A stretch of 64,000 nt of DNA from Psoroptes ovis (lineage: Eukaryota; Arthropoda; Arachnida; Sarcoptiformes; Psoroptidae). Position numbers and translations under genes: made by a program. The DNA lies in assembly GCA_002943765.1 (NCBI GenBank), contig PQWQ01000001.1, positions 4,189,501-4,253,500 on the forward strand, given 5' to 3'. The notes below the pieces were generated by a model. It did no database searches and was not told the DNA's origin. It was given only the letters and a program-made list of their open reading frames with translations. Of this stretch, positions 33,583 to 46,054 are shown in pieces; position 1 is the first letter of the stretch, and each line of letters opens with the position of its first letter.

Positions 33583-33890
33583 TTTTGAGATATTCACGAT
33601 TTATAGTTGAGGGATTTCGACACAAACTTTAGAAAACTTTTGATAAACTTTCACACTTTTTTTTTTTCACAAATTTAAAAATTATAACTTTCATACAACT
33701 TTAAAATTATTGTTCTTTTGGAGATGATCTTTTCACTGATTAACTTTTTTAACACAATCTTTTAGTATCTTTATCTTTTCACTTTGAAACTTTTCACAAA
33801 TTTTGAATGTTGAATTTCTGATGACACAGTCTTTAAACTTTAAACTTTAATCTTTAATGCTGGCCGTGCTGACATAAAATAAAACGAAAT

Positions 33891-34671
33891 TGTCGCATAA
33901 CAAAATGGTTAAACGACAAATTATTAAATTATAAACCCGAACTTTGGGACTTTAAAACTTTATTGAACTTTATGGGTTATAAATTAACAATTATGAATTA
34001 TGAATTGTGTTTATTTTATCTAAAAAATATTTGCAAAAAGGAAAGTTAAATTAATACAATGCTTTTGAGGAAAAATGTTTATACTCACGTCGTGGCCACT
34101 TGGTCATCGAAATTAACATCTGAACTTTTTCTTTGACTTTTTGAGAATGAGACCTAAGTGACGACGATCGTGGGTTTAAGTATGTTTGTTTGGTTAGTGT
34201 TTGAGAGTGATTTTTGTTGTCTGTGTTAATCATAGGCATGCAGGTGTCTTTTGTGTTGTGTACTTTATGTTGTTCTGTTGTTCGTGTCATGGGAAAGTTT
34301 TGCTTACTGTTAAAAATTCTTTAGAATCAATTAAAGGATTAAATTGGAAAGGTCGGAATGTTCAAAATTAAATATAAACAATTATTTTTCAGAAAGCTTT
34401 GTGTTTTGTGAAAGGTTCTAAGTTTTCTTAGGAAAATCTAGAAATCAATAAAAGCTTTGCCTAGAACCATAATACAAAAAATGACCATAATTATAAATTT
34501 TTTACGGTGGCTAATATAAGATAAAGATATTCATATTTCGATATATCGCGGTGGTCAATATGGGATTTAATTATGTTTCTTAAAAGGTTTGTGTCTTTTG
34601 TGACCATCCGAAATTGCCTACGTGACATTTGCTTGTCATGGTTGATTTGATATTTTACTCGTCTCATCACA
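33891..34671 (-). repeat. 5' LTR of the BEL/Pao element
   Basis: 781 bp, near-identical to 27818..28598. It should hold the element promoter. A 79-codon frame at 34051-34290 mirrors that of the other LTR, with one Asp/Glu difference caused by the single base change. Confidence 0.93.
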
Positions 34672-34677
34672 GAAGAC
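34672..34677. repeat. Target-site duplication, right copy (GAAGAC)
   Basis: Second copy of the 6-bp duplication, directly after the 5' LTR. Removing one copy restores the frame of the kinase-like pseudogene. Confidence 0.85.
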
Positions 34678-34823
34678 GATCAGAAAAATATATTTGGTGC
34701 TTGTTGTGCACCTCATTATTAGAGCATCAATGCACACAATGGCGAACGATTGAGTCGTCGTCATGATCTTGAATCAATTGGTTATATACGATTTTATTTT
34801 GTTCATGTTGAATTGTGAGGACA

Positions 34824-35576
34824 TCAAAAATGTCTAGGATTAAATAATTTTTGATGATTTTTCCAAACAAAATCTTTGATACCAATATAATTATGATAAA
34901 CTTGATTGACGATTATGAATAATTGCCATCTAATATTGAATTCTATTTCAATAAATTGATTATGATAATCATTTAATTGTGATTTCAAAATGCAATTATA
35001 TAAAGATGATTGACGTTCGCTAAAAAATGAATTCAGTAATAATAATTGATCTTGACAACATTGATGTATGTCATCAATGAAATTTTTCGCTCTTGTTTGC
35101 ACATAAACACCAAAATTATGTCCACTTTGTATTTCTGGTGAAAATATGACCAATGCATATTTTATTTTCATAATTATATCACTAAGCTCAATAATTAATG
35201 GCTTCAAATCCATTATTGATTCATTGATTTGTTGATTTGTATCAATCATCAACGTGGTCGCAGCTTTATCTTTAATTTTCATGTCAATCAAAATTGGTTT
35301 GTTATTACCATCTTGAATACAATTTCGAACGATTCTATTTTCATCATTCGATGATTTCATTGATTGATTGGTTTGTTGAAAATTAGGCCCTAATTTCAGA
35401 TCACTATTTGGCAATGAAAATTGTTTCAAATCAAATTTATCTTTGATTTTATTTATTTTTTCAATTTTCAAATTAATTGATTCATTTGAAAGTATTGAAA
35501 TCGCATTCGCCACTATTTGTTCACATTTATCATTAACTTTTTTATTGATGCATTTATTTACAGAATTCATTTGCAT
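34824..35576 (-). CDS. PSME3: Proteasome activator complex subunit 3 (PA28-gamma / REG-gamma)
   Basis: Single-exon gene of 250 residues (human PSME3 has 254). The N-terminal helix ('KVNDKCEQIVANAI') is followed by a variable loop rich in Asn/Lys. The C-terminal PA28-beta-type domain holds 'LKPLIIELSDIIMKIKYAL', 'SPEIQSGHNFGVYVQ', the activation-loop region, and 'HNYIGIKDFVWKN' near the end. PA28-gamma forms a heptameric ring in the nucleus that caps the 20S proteasome and promotes ATP- and ubiquitin-independent degradation. Arthropods usually have only this gamma form, which fits. The C-terminus ends 'NPRHF'. Its stop lies a few bases from the kinase pseudogene, so the 3' UTR probably runs into that relic. 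Confidence 0.9.
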   Translation of the reverse strand: MQMNSVNKCINKKVNDKCEQIVANAISILSNESINLKIEKINKIKDKFDLKQFSLPNSDLKLGPNFQQTNQSMKSSNDENRIVRNCIQDGNNKPILIDMKIKDKAATTLMIDTNQQINESIMDLKPLIIELSDIIMKIKYALVIFSPEIQSGHNFGVYVQTRAKNFIDDIHQCCQDQLLLLNSFFSERQSSLYNCILKSQLNDYHNQFIEIEFNIRWQLFIIVNQVYHNYIGIKDFVWKNHQKLFNPRHF

Positions 35577-35803
35577 TTTTTGTCTTTAATTTTGTTTTAA
35601 CAAAATTTAAAATTCTGCAATTTAGCATATTTTAAAAATTCTTTTAAAAATTTCCATCAATTTCTCATATAATTAAATCATGATTTTAACAAAAAAAAAA
35701 AAAAATCAAAATATTTTTAAAGTTCGAAAGGCACATGCTCCCATCTATCTTGAGTTTGGCACTTGGAAATTTTTTTTTTTTTTTTTTTTGTGGAACCCGT
35801 ACA

Positions 35804-35814
35804 GCCATCTAGTG
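35804..35814. promoter_or_regulatory. GCCATCTAGTG motif upstream of PSME3
   Basis: Eleven-base motif about 230 bp upstream of the PSME3 start codon; the identical 11-mer recurs at 54967-54977 upstream of BOLA3. A related CCATCTA is at 35741. GCCAT cores are bound by YY1/Pho and AGATGGC resembles part of CTCF motifs; function is inferred only. Confidence 0.35.
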
Positions 35815-35831
35815 TTTCAAAAATGAAATTC

Positions 35832-37292
35832 CTAAGTCCAACTTTGACGTAAAAATTTGATAAATTCTGTAGGATTTTGTCGATAACGATTCAATTCAAT
35901 TTGTTCCCAATTATTATTTCCATTAGATGATCCATGATTGAATATTTTATTGAGTAAAAAATCGAGTGATTCTTTTTCTTTTTCATCCAAAGCACTCGAT
36001 AATGAATTCAATTTGATCATGGAAAGATTATTTTTAACCATTTCAAGACTTGAAAGAAAAAATATCAAGAAATTAAGATTATTAGACCATTTTTCTTTAA
36101 TTTAATCATACCTTTCCATACCAATCAAATGTGTATCGATACGTTTTTCACTGAGCGAATGTTTCAAAGCTATTCGATTGATTGATATGCCACGTTCCTG
36201 TTGATTAATTTGATTTTAAGTTTCAACAATTATCATAAAGTGAACTTGGTTTTTTTCTTATTACCATACAAATTTTTCTCGCCTTCTCACATTGATCACG
36301 TATAATCTGAGATGCTGGATGCCATTCTGATAAGTTAAGATGGCCATCACCTATTAATCCCATACCGAATATGGCTGCATTAATGATGCCTACATTTTTT
36401 GACTATCAATCGGTATATTAAAAATTAATGTCAAACTTAAAGAAAAAAATTCTACAAAAATCAAATACTCAACTTTAAAATAGTCTAAATAATTACAAAG
36501 TTCTTGATCCCATAATGTATGTCGACAATAGCTTAGAATAACATTGATTTTGATTGAACTTTTTTCAACAATTTCTCTGGTTGAAAATGAAAATTATTCA
36601 AAAAAAAAGTAAACACAAACTTAACATTTAGAATTAATGAATGTTAATGTCGAGAAGTACTTAAGAATCGTTAATGGATAACCAGAAATACCGATATAAC
36701 GAATTTTTTTCTCTTGACGTAATTGTTCTAATGCAGGTAATGTTTCATCGAAAAGTTGTTGTTGCTGTAAACAAAATTCAACATCATGAATATAAACAAT
36801 ATCAATGTACGTGACATTTAAATTATTCAGACTATTTTCAATTGATTTTTTTACAGCCATATGGCCATAATCAAATGTACAATCCGTATGTCTTCCTACT
36901 TTTGTCGACACATAAAATGCTTTACGTGGTATATTTTTCAATGCCTATGAAATAAGATGAAAAAGAAGACTAAAACACTGAGACATTAAGAAAATTTCAT
37001 ATTTTACCTGACCGACGAGAATTTCCGATTTACCCATACCATAATATGGTGAAGTATCGATATAATTAATACCAGATCGGATAGCTTCATAGATTGTAGT
37101 GTTTATTTCTTGAATTTTTTGCCGATTATCATCTTGATCAATTTTAATGCCTCGACTAATGTGTGCAGCACCGAAACTAATCAATGATACATACAAATCA
37201 GTTTCACCTAAACGTTTATATTGAATTTGTTTAATCGATTCTAAATCGGACCATCCATCAATGAATGTTTCGGGAACGAATTCTGATAACAT
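35832..37292 (-). CDS. Aldo-keto reductase, L-galactose dehydrogenase-like
   Basis: Six minus-strand exons: 37292..37008, 36944..36661, 36576..36474, 36402..36265, 36197..36112 and 36048..35832, giving 370 residues. The TIM-barrel AKR tetrad is intact: Asp79 and Tyr84 in 'NYIDTSPYYG', Lys110 in 'VSTKVGR', His148 in 'DIVYIHD'. The opening 'YKRLGETDLYVSLISFGAAH' and the 'GMGLIGDG' segment after the fourth exon start are typical of the L-galactose/D-arabinose dehydrogenase branch, cytosolic NAD(P)-dependent enzymes oxidising sugars. Insects have several such genes of unknown substrate; animals do not use the plant ascorbate route, so the substrate here is open. The last exon adds a tail ending 'FLRQSWT'. 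Introns are 63-84 bp except one or two. Confidence 0.88.
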
Positions 37293-37741
37293 GATGTTTT
37301 TTCAATTGAATAGAAATTAATTTTATTGAAATCAAAACAAAACCAAACAAAAAATTTCTTTCAATCACTCAAATAACATTGACAACATTGATGATGAATT
37401 ATTTGAAATGTAAAATAATTTTTTATTCACTCAAATCAAAATTCAATAAAAAAATTCATTTCAATGATAAAAACAGCATAAAACATGCATTTTTCTTTAT
37501 TTATTTGCTGAATGTGATTTATAAACATAAAAAATATAATCAAAAATTTTTTTTTTTAATCATAAAAATTATTATTATAAATTTAAATGGAATTTTTGTT
37601 TTGTTTGTTTGTTTTGTTGGTTTATTGTTGAAATCTGCTTCATTGTCTCTCTTATTTTAGTTACGGAAAATAAAATAAATGATAAAAAGTTTATCATTTA
37701 TTTTATTTTTCTTCAATAATTTTGCCTCATTTTCTTTTTCC
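37293..37741. other. Intergenic region, AKR promoter and TSC2 3' UTR
   Basis: About 450 bp between two head-to-tail minus-strand genes; AT-rich with an AATAAA near 37670 and an inverted AAATAAAATGATAAA arrangement near 37670-37710. No gene seen. Confidence 0.4.
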
Positions 37742-40700
37742 TCAATAATCTTTTGTAAATTCTGTAAAATCAGGGAACGCTGCTAAACGTTGTTGAGTTA
37801 ATGTATCATAATCAAATGATACATTATTATTGCTATTATTCGAATTTGTACCAGCATTGCTATAAAGATTTGGACTTATCGCTGATGATGTATTGGTGAT
37901 CGTTGTCGTTGTTGCTGTTGAATAATTACTATTGGTTGTCATTGTAGCCATCATCAATAATGATGATGACGATGATGATGATGGAAATTCATCACTAATC
38001 ATTGATGATGAATGATTTTGTCTTGCCATTCGTACACCATTGCCAATATTTGTTGTCATACTTCGAACAGAATATCGTTCATTATTGTTATCATTGTTGT
38101 GACTATGATTATGATGTTCTAGCGCTCTTTTGCGAACACGTTTTATGTTACGCAATCGTGAAAGCCAATTAGAAATATGATATGATCGCATTTCTTGTTT
38201 TGGATTATAAACCATAGCTCCAAGCTGTTTTTAATGAATATTGATTTGAATTATTCATGAATTGATCATACTAAGAATGCTTACATTGGCATGGATGGCC
38301 AATTGCCGTACATAAACAGGCAATGCATCATCCGACAAAACTTGTGATTCAGTGTAACCAATAAATTCAGCAAATTCTAAGTTGAAAAATTGATTATTAC
38401 AAAATAAACATACCTAAAAGATATTAAACAAACCTTTTCGACTTTTAATTTCAACAATATTACAATCATATTCTAAGGGAGTGATCAATATTACAGCTAA
38501 CATTACTTGCCCGAAGCCAGTCTATAATAAATGTGAATTAGCATGTTTCACTGTAAATTGGAAAACTTACTTTCAAAGAGAATAGATCAAAATGTTGGCC
38601 ACTATTATTATAAACAATGCAAACTAAATCATTTCCAATATGCGCCATTTTATTATTACATTTCGGATCATTGGGCAATGTGGGCATCATTGTAGCCACG
38701 TGGAATATCATTTGGACCAAATGATCACACCAGGAAATAGCGTATGGACCATCTTTGACACCAAGACCACCAACATAAAATACACGAGGATCAATATCCT
38801 CTAATGAGATTAATTGTCCAACATCTTTTAAAAATTTAGCATATCTGTATGAACCAATTTGATTGGCTAAGATATCGGCGCGATTTTCTGTCTGTCCAGG
38901 ACCAACATATAAAATACCAATTTTGTGCGTTTCATATGGCGTAATTCGATCGAATGTATTCAATGATATTTTTAGTGCTTCATTTCGATCAAGTTGAATT
39001 GGTTTCTCTGAATTTTCATCCAAATTCGCAAAATTCGGATAACAGATTTTATCTTTGAACATTGAATTATAATATAATTGCAAGAATACAAATTGTGGTG
39101 AAAGACCAGCGGGCGAAAAAGTTTGTCGTGATGATAAACTCATATTCGATGCCGACAAAAAATCATGAACCTGTGAATGAAAATGATGTCCACTACCACC
39201 AAGTGCTGAAGAAGAGCTAGAACTTTTTTGAACTGGTGTCATTACAGATATTGTATGACCCCGATCACGAAACGCTGTCGTTGGTTGAAAATTTTGTTGT
39301 GATTCATCATCATTTTTATTATTATTATTATCATTATTGTCAGCACTTAATGATGTTAGATTTGTCTTTGAACCTTCAGGTGTATTTTCTTCGAAAGAAA
39401 AATCTTTCTCTAGTTTTCTAACATGTTTCACAGTTTCTTTATCTTGAATTCGGTGTTGAGCATCATGAGATTTTGAATCAGTCGTTTGCGATGTACGACT
39501 GCCGGCAAACGATGCAGCACGACTAACTGGTTGGGAAATTTTGGCTTTTGGTTGCTGTTGCTGTCCAATATTTGAACTAGAAATTTTTCCTGAGTCAGAC
39601 ATGGCTTCTATTTTGTCATTGGAATCAGCAGTATTTGATGAGATCTCCACAGTATTGTTATCACTATAAATATTATTCAATGATCCAGCAAATTTATTTT
39701 GTAAGTCAATAATCATTTCAGGGAATGAATTTTCAAATATTTTCGCCAATGAATCATCTTCATGTTTCGACGATGTCCAATTAGGAAATTCGCCAAGATT
39801 ATTTTCAACACGTAAAATTAAACGTGTTGTACCTGTTGCACGACGTATCAATATTTCTGCCCATGTTTGGCACCAGCAACGACAATATTTGCTAATATTA
39901 TTCAAATCAGATTCAGTTGATGATGATGATCCTTTTGGCGTCATCATATTTTGCTGTTGTTGATTGATAAAATAATCATCATTTGTATGATGTGAATATT
40001 TCATTCGAGTACTATGATTAATTTCGGAACGATGCCTGCGTCTATTAGCAATCAAAGCTTGATTCGATTTAGCCGTATTGTTATCAGTGTTGTCGCTAGT
40101 ATTGATACCAGCAGTAAATTTTTCATTTATTGATTCAACTAAATGATTCAATGAATTACTAGGTGATGATAATATTGTTTGCTGTCGATTCATGTGACAA
40201 ACAGTGAAGCATTTATTGCATAAACCATTACGCATTGCTCGCGATGTGCAGCCAGTGGTAGTTATTTGAATTATTTTATGTCCTTTTGAATGGAAAAAAA
40301 ATATTAAGATGTTGAACATGGAATGATTTGAAACACAAACACTAACCAATCATCCAAAATTGTGTTTTATCTTTGTTCAATAATTTATCGATCATCGATA
40401 GTTTCAATGGCAATGGTGATGAAGTTGTGAATGCATTCGATGCTAACATATCCATACAAACTTCAACCAATTCAATTTTCGATTTTTCCTTATCGTTTGG
40501 ATCAAATATGACGCTATCATTGCCTAATAGTTGATGATTATGATGATGATGATTGACCATATTAAATGCCGATGATGATGACAATGAAAAAGATGTTGAT
40601 ATGGATGCTGATTGTCTATTTTCATCATTTGTTAATGTATTTCCACTAATGAAACTATTATTATTGAAAGAAAATGTATTTTGTGTTAAAGGAGTTGATG

Positions 40701-43700
40701 GAGGTGGTGGTGGACTTGATACCATTAAAAAATGATTACTACATTCATGAAATTAATTCAAACAAGTGGCAGGTAAATTAATTGAAACAAAAATAAACAA
40801 AACAAACAAAAAGAACAAAAACAAAAATTTGGGTTATAAGACTAATGAAAATAAACATTGATAAAGCAAAAACAAAATGAAAATGGACAGGAATACATTG
40901 TTTGAAATAGAACAAAAAAAAGATAGTTCTTACTTTGATTGTCTTAATGTTTGATTTTGATCATTCGATAATTTTTGTGTCATGATTTGCGCTAAATTCG
41001 GTTCATTATCTTTCAATATATTATTTTGAAAGCCTTTCATCAGAAAATGTACCAAATCCATACGACATGGTATTGGACATTTTAAAAACCACATCGATAT
41101 TACACGTAATGCTAGGGCAACCGTATATTCACCATATTTATATGGATTCACATATGATTGTGCAATCATGAATATGGACAAATATTGTTTATTAGTGAAT
41201 GTATAATATATATCCGGAAATACAATAATATCTATTAAGGAATAAATCACTCAATCAATTAATTTATCAATTAAATCAAACAATCATGATCATACTTGAT
41301 AGAAATTCCAATTTTGGTATTGCCAATGCTTTTGTTGTTGTTATTTTACTTAATTGCATTATTATATCGGATAAATGACGAATCATCGTTGTTTGCATCT
41401 CGATTGTACATATTGTCAATGATACGATACATTGTCTTAGACAGGATATTTTCGATGAAAAATATATTAAACCATTCAATAAGTATAAAACGATCAAATT
41501 CTTTTGAATGAAAAGGAAAAAATTAATTAAACCAAAATCAGATTAATGAAATAATTAACCTGTGATGGTGGCTGTAATTTATAGCCTACTAAGGCTGATA
41601 ATGAATTATAAATATGAGCTAATATGTCAACTTTGTTCAGCTTTGTTTCGCCGATATATAATTCATTTGAATTATTCAAAATCCAATCAATCTATTCAAA
41701 AAATTTAAATTCTTTAAAATTATTGATTCAAGTCATTAATGAAGAATACTAACAAATTTACACAATGCTGTGACAAAATAATCGGGAATTGAATCACAAT
41801 TATTATATGCACATAAATGTGTCATCGATGATGTCGGTGTTGAATGATTTGATGAATTAGTCGAAGAGGTAGTAGTTGCTGCTGTTGTTGCTGCAGCCAA
41901 TATCAAACCCTTGTGTTTCAATGTTTTTGGAAGCTCAACAAATATCAAATGTAACACTGACCAATCTTTTTCACATTGAATTGTTTCGATTATTAATTTT
42001 AATGCTTCGATAAATGTCACATGAAATGATTGGGATGATGTCGATGATTGAGGTGAGGTATTATTCATATTTGGACTGTTTGAATTTGTCCGATCACTAT
42101 CGTTATTTATTTGTTTTTTTGGACTTATTGGTGGACTGATTGATTGATTATTCATGACAACCATATCTCGTATAAGAATGTACGGGGTGAAACAAACATT
42201 TTCTAGACTATTTTCATTTGTGTTGATCATATAATCATTATTATCATTATTGCCACAATCAACAACGCCTAATTGTGCCCAACGGTTGGTACGCAATGAT
42301 AATATTGTATGAAATATTTTTCTTTTAATCGAAGATATAGTTCGAATGAATGCTGATGATGATTTTGTATCGTCGGCCATTGAATGGTGATGATGATGCG
42401 AAGAATGTGGATGATGTATTTTTTGTATTAATTTCAAAACTTTAATCAATGAACGAAAAGCTTGAATCGAAGCTGTATGACAATAGATATGATCTATGTT
42501 TGCAATGAATATGGTGATCAAACCGTCAATGGATCGTATAACATCATCAAACACATTATTTATTGTTGCTTCAGAAGACGATGACATAGATGGTGCTGAT
42601 AATTGATGTGTTATCGATCCAGGTGAATGAACATTTTGTGTCCGGTTTTGTGTGTTTAATGTTTCAATTGAATGTTGTCGATAAATTTTCAAACGATTTT
42701 CAATGGTCTATTAAGTGACAAAAATAAACAATTTGAAATAAATCATGAAATTGAAATTCGCTTACCATTTCGAATATATCAATGAATTCAAATAAATTCT
42801 TGTTTGAGCGAGAATTTTTCGCAAAAAATATAATGAAATTCATGGCATATTCTTTACTATTATTATTCAAATTATCATTACAGATGGAAAAATAATTCGA
42901 TGCTACCTTTTCCCAGAATATCTGGAATTGATAGAAATGAATACAAAAAATTAACCAGGAAAAAGCAATCCATGATCATGAACTTACATCGACATTTAAG
43001 AAATTACACTGATGGAAAAAAATTTCCAATTTTTCCAAACATTTGAGTTTGATTGAATTATTCGTAGAAAATATGAAATAAAACTCGATTATATGTTTCA
43101 AATGTTTGAATTTTTGATCCAAGTCGAAACGATATCTATTCAAATGATTCAAGTGATAGTCGATCAAATTATGAATCGTTTCAATCTGTAATGAGAATCG
43201 AGTAGAAAGAAAAGGTTTTTATCACACACAATCTCAATGATGAATGGAATGATAATTATATTTACCGACAAATAATCACTAGCCATTTCAAATATGTTGA
43301 AAAATTTTTCCATAAAGCAATCATCAGTGAATATTAATCTTAATGATGAAATATAGTCATTATTGGCTGTTATTTTGATAAAATCATCATTGTCATCATT
43401 ATGAATATTATTACTGTCATATGATGTATTAAGAATTTTTTCCAATAATTTTAAAATTGATAATATTGTTGTTTTCAATTGATTACTATTGTCTGTTGGT
43501 TTTTGCTGTTGCTGATTATTGGTCGTTTTGGGCGCAGTTAGATAATTAGATACAAGTATATCACATATATCCAACACAAGATGCCATGTATATTGGTTAT
43601 TAACAAATTGTGAACATTTATTCATTGAAATTGTATCATCACTATTTGATTGACAATTGTCATTGAATGATGAACGATTATCATTCGTTTCATTTATTGG

Positions 43701-44915
43701 TAATGATGAATATGATAATTGACGATCAATTGTTGATATAATGAACATTTGCATACCGTTCGCTATTTCTAATGCAATCAATGGACTAGATGCCATGTCA
43801 TTGTTTAATATTATTTTAAATGCCGGTAATATAACATTTGCACTAAGTGATATTGTTTGATCATTACTTGAGCCACCGGATATAAGATCACCCCATAATA
43901 ATTGTACCAAAAAATATACAGCACCACGTATTAGCAATTTATCTGAGAAATTGATTTCATCTTCAATGATGTGGTGTAATGTTGTCAAGCCATCAAAACC
44001 AAGATATGTGCCAATTAAATTTCGCATTATTTTATTACAAACAGAATATAATTCATCACGATTTATGCCAATACAAACAATAACAATAAATTGACTTAAG
44101 GTTTCGGTTGGTAAATGCGAATAGCTCAGTACAACATTCAAAAATTCATATATTAATTCTAATTCACTGATTGATTGAGATTGATATGCTAATGTACACA
44201 CAAAACGAATCATTTTAATCAATGCTTTCGATGAATCAGATGACACATAAGCTGCATTATATTTTATAAGATTTATCATAAATTCTAATAATTTTTGTTG
44301 CACTGTTGTATCATATTTACGTAATTTTAATCGATCATTGATTCTATCATTTGTGGTAGTTAATGTTATCGTTGATGATTGTCTTTCGAATAATTTTTCG
44401 ATTAAAATCACAATAAAATTTGCTATTTCAGTTTCATAATGTGATAAAATTTTACCATGATCAGTCAATACTGTGATGGAATTAAAATACAAAATCAATT
44501 AAAAACTACATAAATTAGTAAAACAAATGAAAAAATTACCCATAAGAAAATCGATCAAATTCGGAATGTCATCACTTGCATCATCATTATTATCAAAATC
44601 ATGATTGACATTAGTGTTGATCAAATTAATAGCTAATATTCTATTGAAAAGATAATATCTTAATATACCAATAGATTCAGCATGTCCATTCAATAATTTA
44701 CAATATAAACGTAATGTACGTTGTCTACATTCATTAGGCATTGATTGTTCCAATAAATCGATGGTATTATCAAATATAAAACTTAAATATTTATCACGGT
44801 CTTGTTCATTTTTATTCAATATTTTTTCAGCATTTGCTTGTATTAGTTCGTCCAAATTTTTAATACGATTCTCCCATGAACCGTTTCGTATTGATGATAT
44901 CAATGATTCATTCAT
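37742..44915 (-). CDS. TSC2: Tuberin, Rheb GTPase-activating protein (TSC2 / gigas)
   Basis: Thirteen minus-strand exons: 44915..44540, 44470..43266, 43185..42988, 42921..42766, 42707..41754, 41691..41560, 41500..41296, 41231..40934, 40738..40347, 40282..38571, 38521..38434, 38376..38285 and 38224..37742. All joints keep frame, for 2096 residues (human 1807). The N-terminal HEAT-like solenoid is clear in exon 2 ('LLIRGAVYFLVQLLWG'); the central tuberin domain in exons 5-9; 'WAEILIRRATG' in exon 10; the Rap/Ran-GAP domain (~1700-1960) with the catalytic Asn-thumb helix 'HIGNDLVCIVYN' near 1850. With TSC1, tuberin makes Rheb hydrolyse GTP and so restrains mTORC1. An Akt-type motif R-D-R-G-H-T near 1650 matches human Thr1462. 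Extra length comes from Asn/Ser/His runs. Confidence 0.95.
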
Positions 44916-46031
44916 TGTTTTCTCTATTTTTTTCCTTTGAAAATTTCATTCAAAAATATTTGATTTTCAACTGAATTTTATCATTGTGGATTAATTCCAG
45001 CAGTCGTCAGGTGATTTACAACGGTGAACAATAATAATAATCACCATTTGAAATCAAATATTTTATTTGTTTGTTTGTTTATTATCTTCTTTTGATGATT
45101 ATAATCATTCAAAATCGTTGTTTGGACTTGGATTTTTTTTTAATATTTTTGTTATCACAAAATCATAAAATTTAAAATATCACAGTTTTTGATCATTTAT
45201 CATTTATAAAATGGTTTTGTTGTCGATGTTGTTGTAATATGAAGTAAATAAACAAACAAACAAACATACAAAAGGGTCAGCATTAAGCATCAGCGACAGC
45301 GGCAGCAACAACAACAACAAACAAAATAAAATTTTTGAATTTTATAAAAAAAAATAATAATTTCTTATATAATCAACATGTTATCATCATGATCATTTTC
45401 ATTATTCATTCATATTATTATGATTATGATTATTATTTAGCTCTCTATTGCTCATTTAAATGGATAACAAATGTAATATGAGTTTCAAATGTAGAAAAAT
45501 TATTTCAAACATTATCAAATAATGATCAATTGATTTGATTTGTATCGTTTGTAATGATCAAATGTGTTGTGATGACAAAATTCTTTTCGGTTGTTGTTGT
45601 TGTCGATCGTTGATTGATTGATTATTGATTGACAAATCATTCGAAATTCATAATTCAATACAACAAATCTTCCAAATCATTCAATTTTTCATGTCGTTTC
45701 TTTCATTTCGTTCTTGCTCATATTAAATTCTGGCAGTTCATTGAAAATTAATCAACAAAAAATAACTGACAAACAAAAAAACAATTTGGTGATGACTTAT
45801 GACTTATATATATATAGCTAATTGTATGAAAAAATTATTGATTTTTTTCTAATTCGATTCATATGAGATCAAAAAAAAAAAAAAAATGATTTTTTTTTTT
45901 GTTTTGTTTTCTTTGTTTTCGATGAAATTAATTGAAAAATAATTATGAATGAATGAATGAATCCTGAGAATTTTTTTTTTCAATCGCTTTTCAAAAAACA
46001 TACATTAAATATATATATGAATCGCTCACGT

Positions 46032-46054
46032 ACACACACACACACACACACACA
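46032..46054. repeat. (CA)n microsatellite
   Basis: Eleven to twelve uninterrupted AC units. Confidence 0.95.

Larger units (their letters stand above)
27818..34671 (-). mobile_element. Full-length BEL/Pao LTR retrotransposon
   Basis: A 6854-bp element in minus orientation: two 781-bp LTRs with TG...CA ends, one long gag-pol frame, a purine tract before the 3' LTR and a 6-bp target duplication. Domain order (gag, protease, reverse transcriptase, RNase H, integrase) and the DUF1759, A17-type protease and DUF5641 tail place it in BEL/Pao. There is no env-like gene. The LTRs differ at one base that I can find (28056 G versus 34129 T), which indicates recent insertion. I could not recognise a tRNA primer-binding site just inside the 5' LTR (below 33890). 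Confidence 0.93.
27425..34818 (+). pseudogene. CK1/TTBK-like protein kinase pseudogene split by the retrotransposon
   Basis: Two pieces, 27425..27817 and 34678..34818, read in one continuous frame once the element and one target-site copy are removed. The conceptual translation follows a CK1-superfamily kinase: 'GLPLVHHLGRCG' and 'MVMKLFESNLGELF' match the lobe-linker part, 'SPEIFVLEKQTHSN' matches the segment after the catalytic loop, and 'SINAHNGERLSRRHDLESIG' matches the SINAH...RRDDLESLGY region diagnostic of CK1/TTBK/VRK kinases. It is dead: at least five in-frame stops, the HRD catalytic Asp and the DFG motif are not recognisable, and the Ala of 'YASINAH' is a stop. No introns are apparent, so it could be an old retrocopy. 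It abuts the 3' end of PSME3. Decay must largely predate the young insertion, since the element itself is intact. Confidence 0.75.

Noticed and set aside
33850..33890. Primer-binding site just inside the 5' LTR
   Set aside because: No TGG-initiated match to a tRNA 3' end that I can recognise next to the LTR border.
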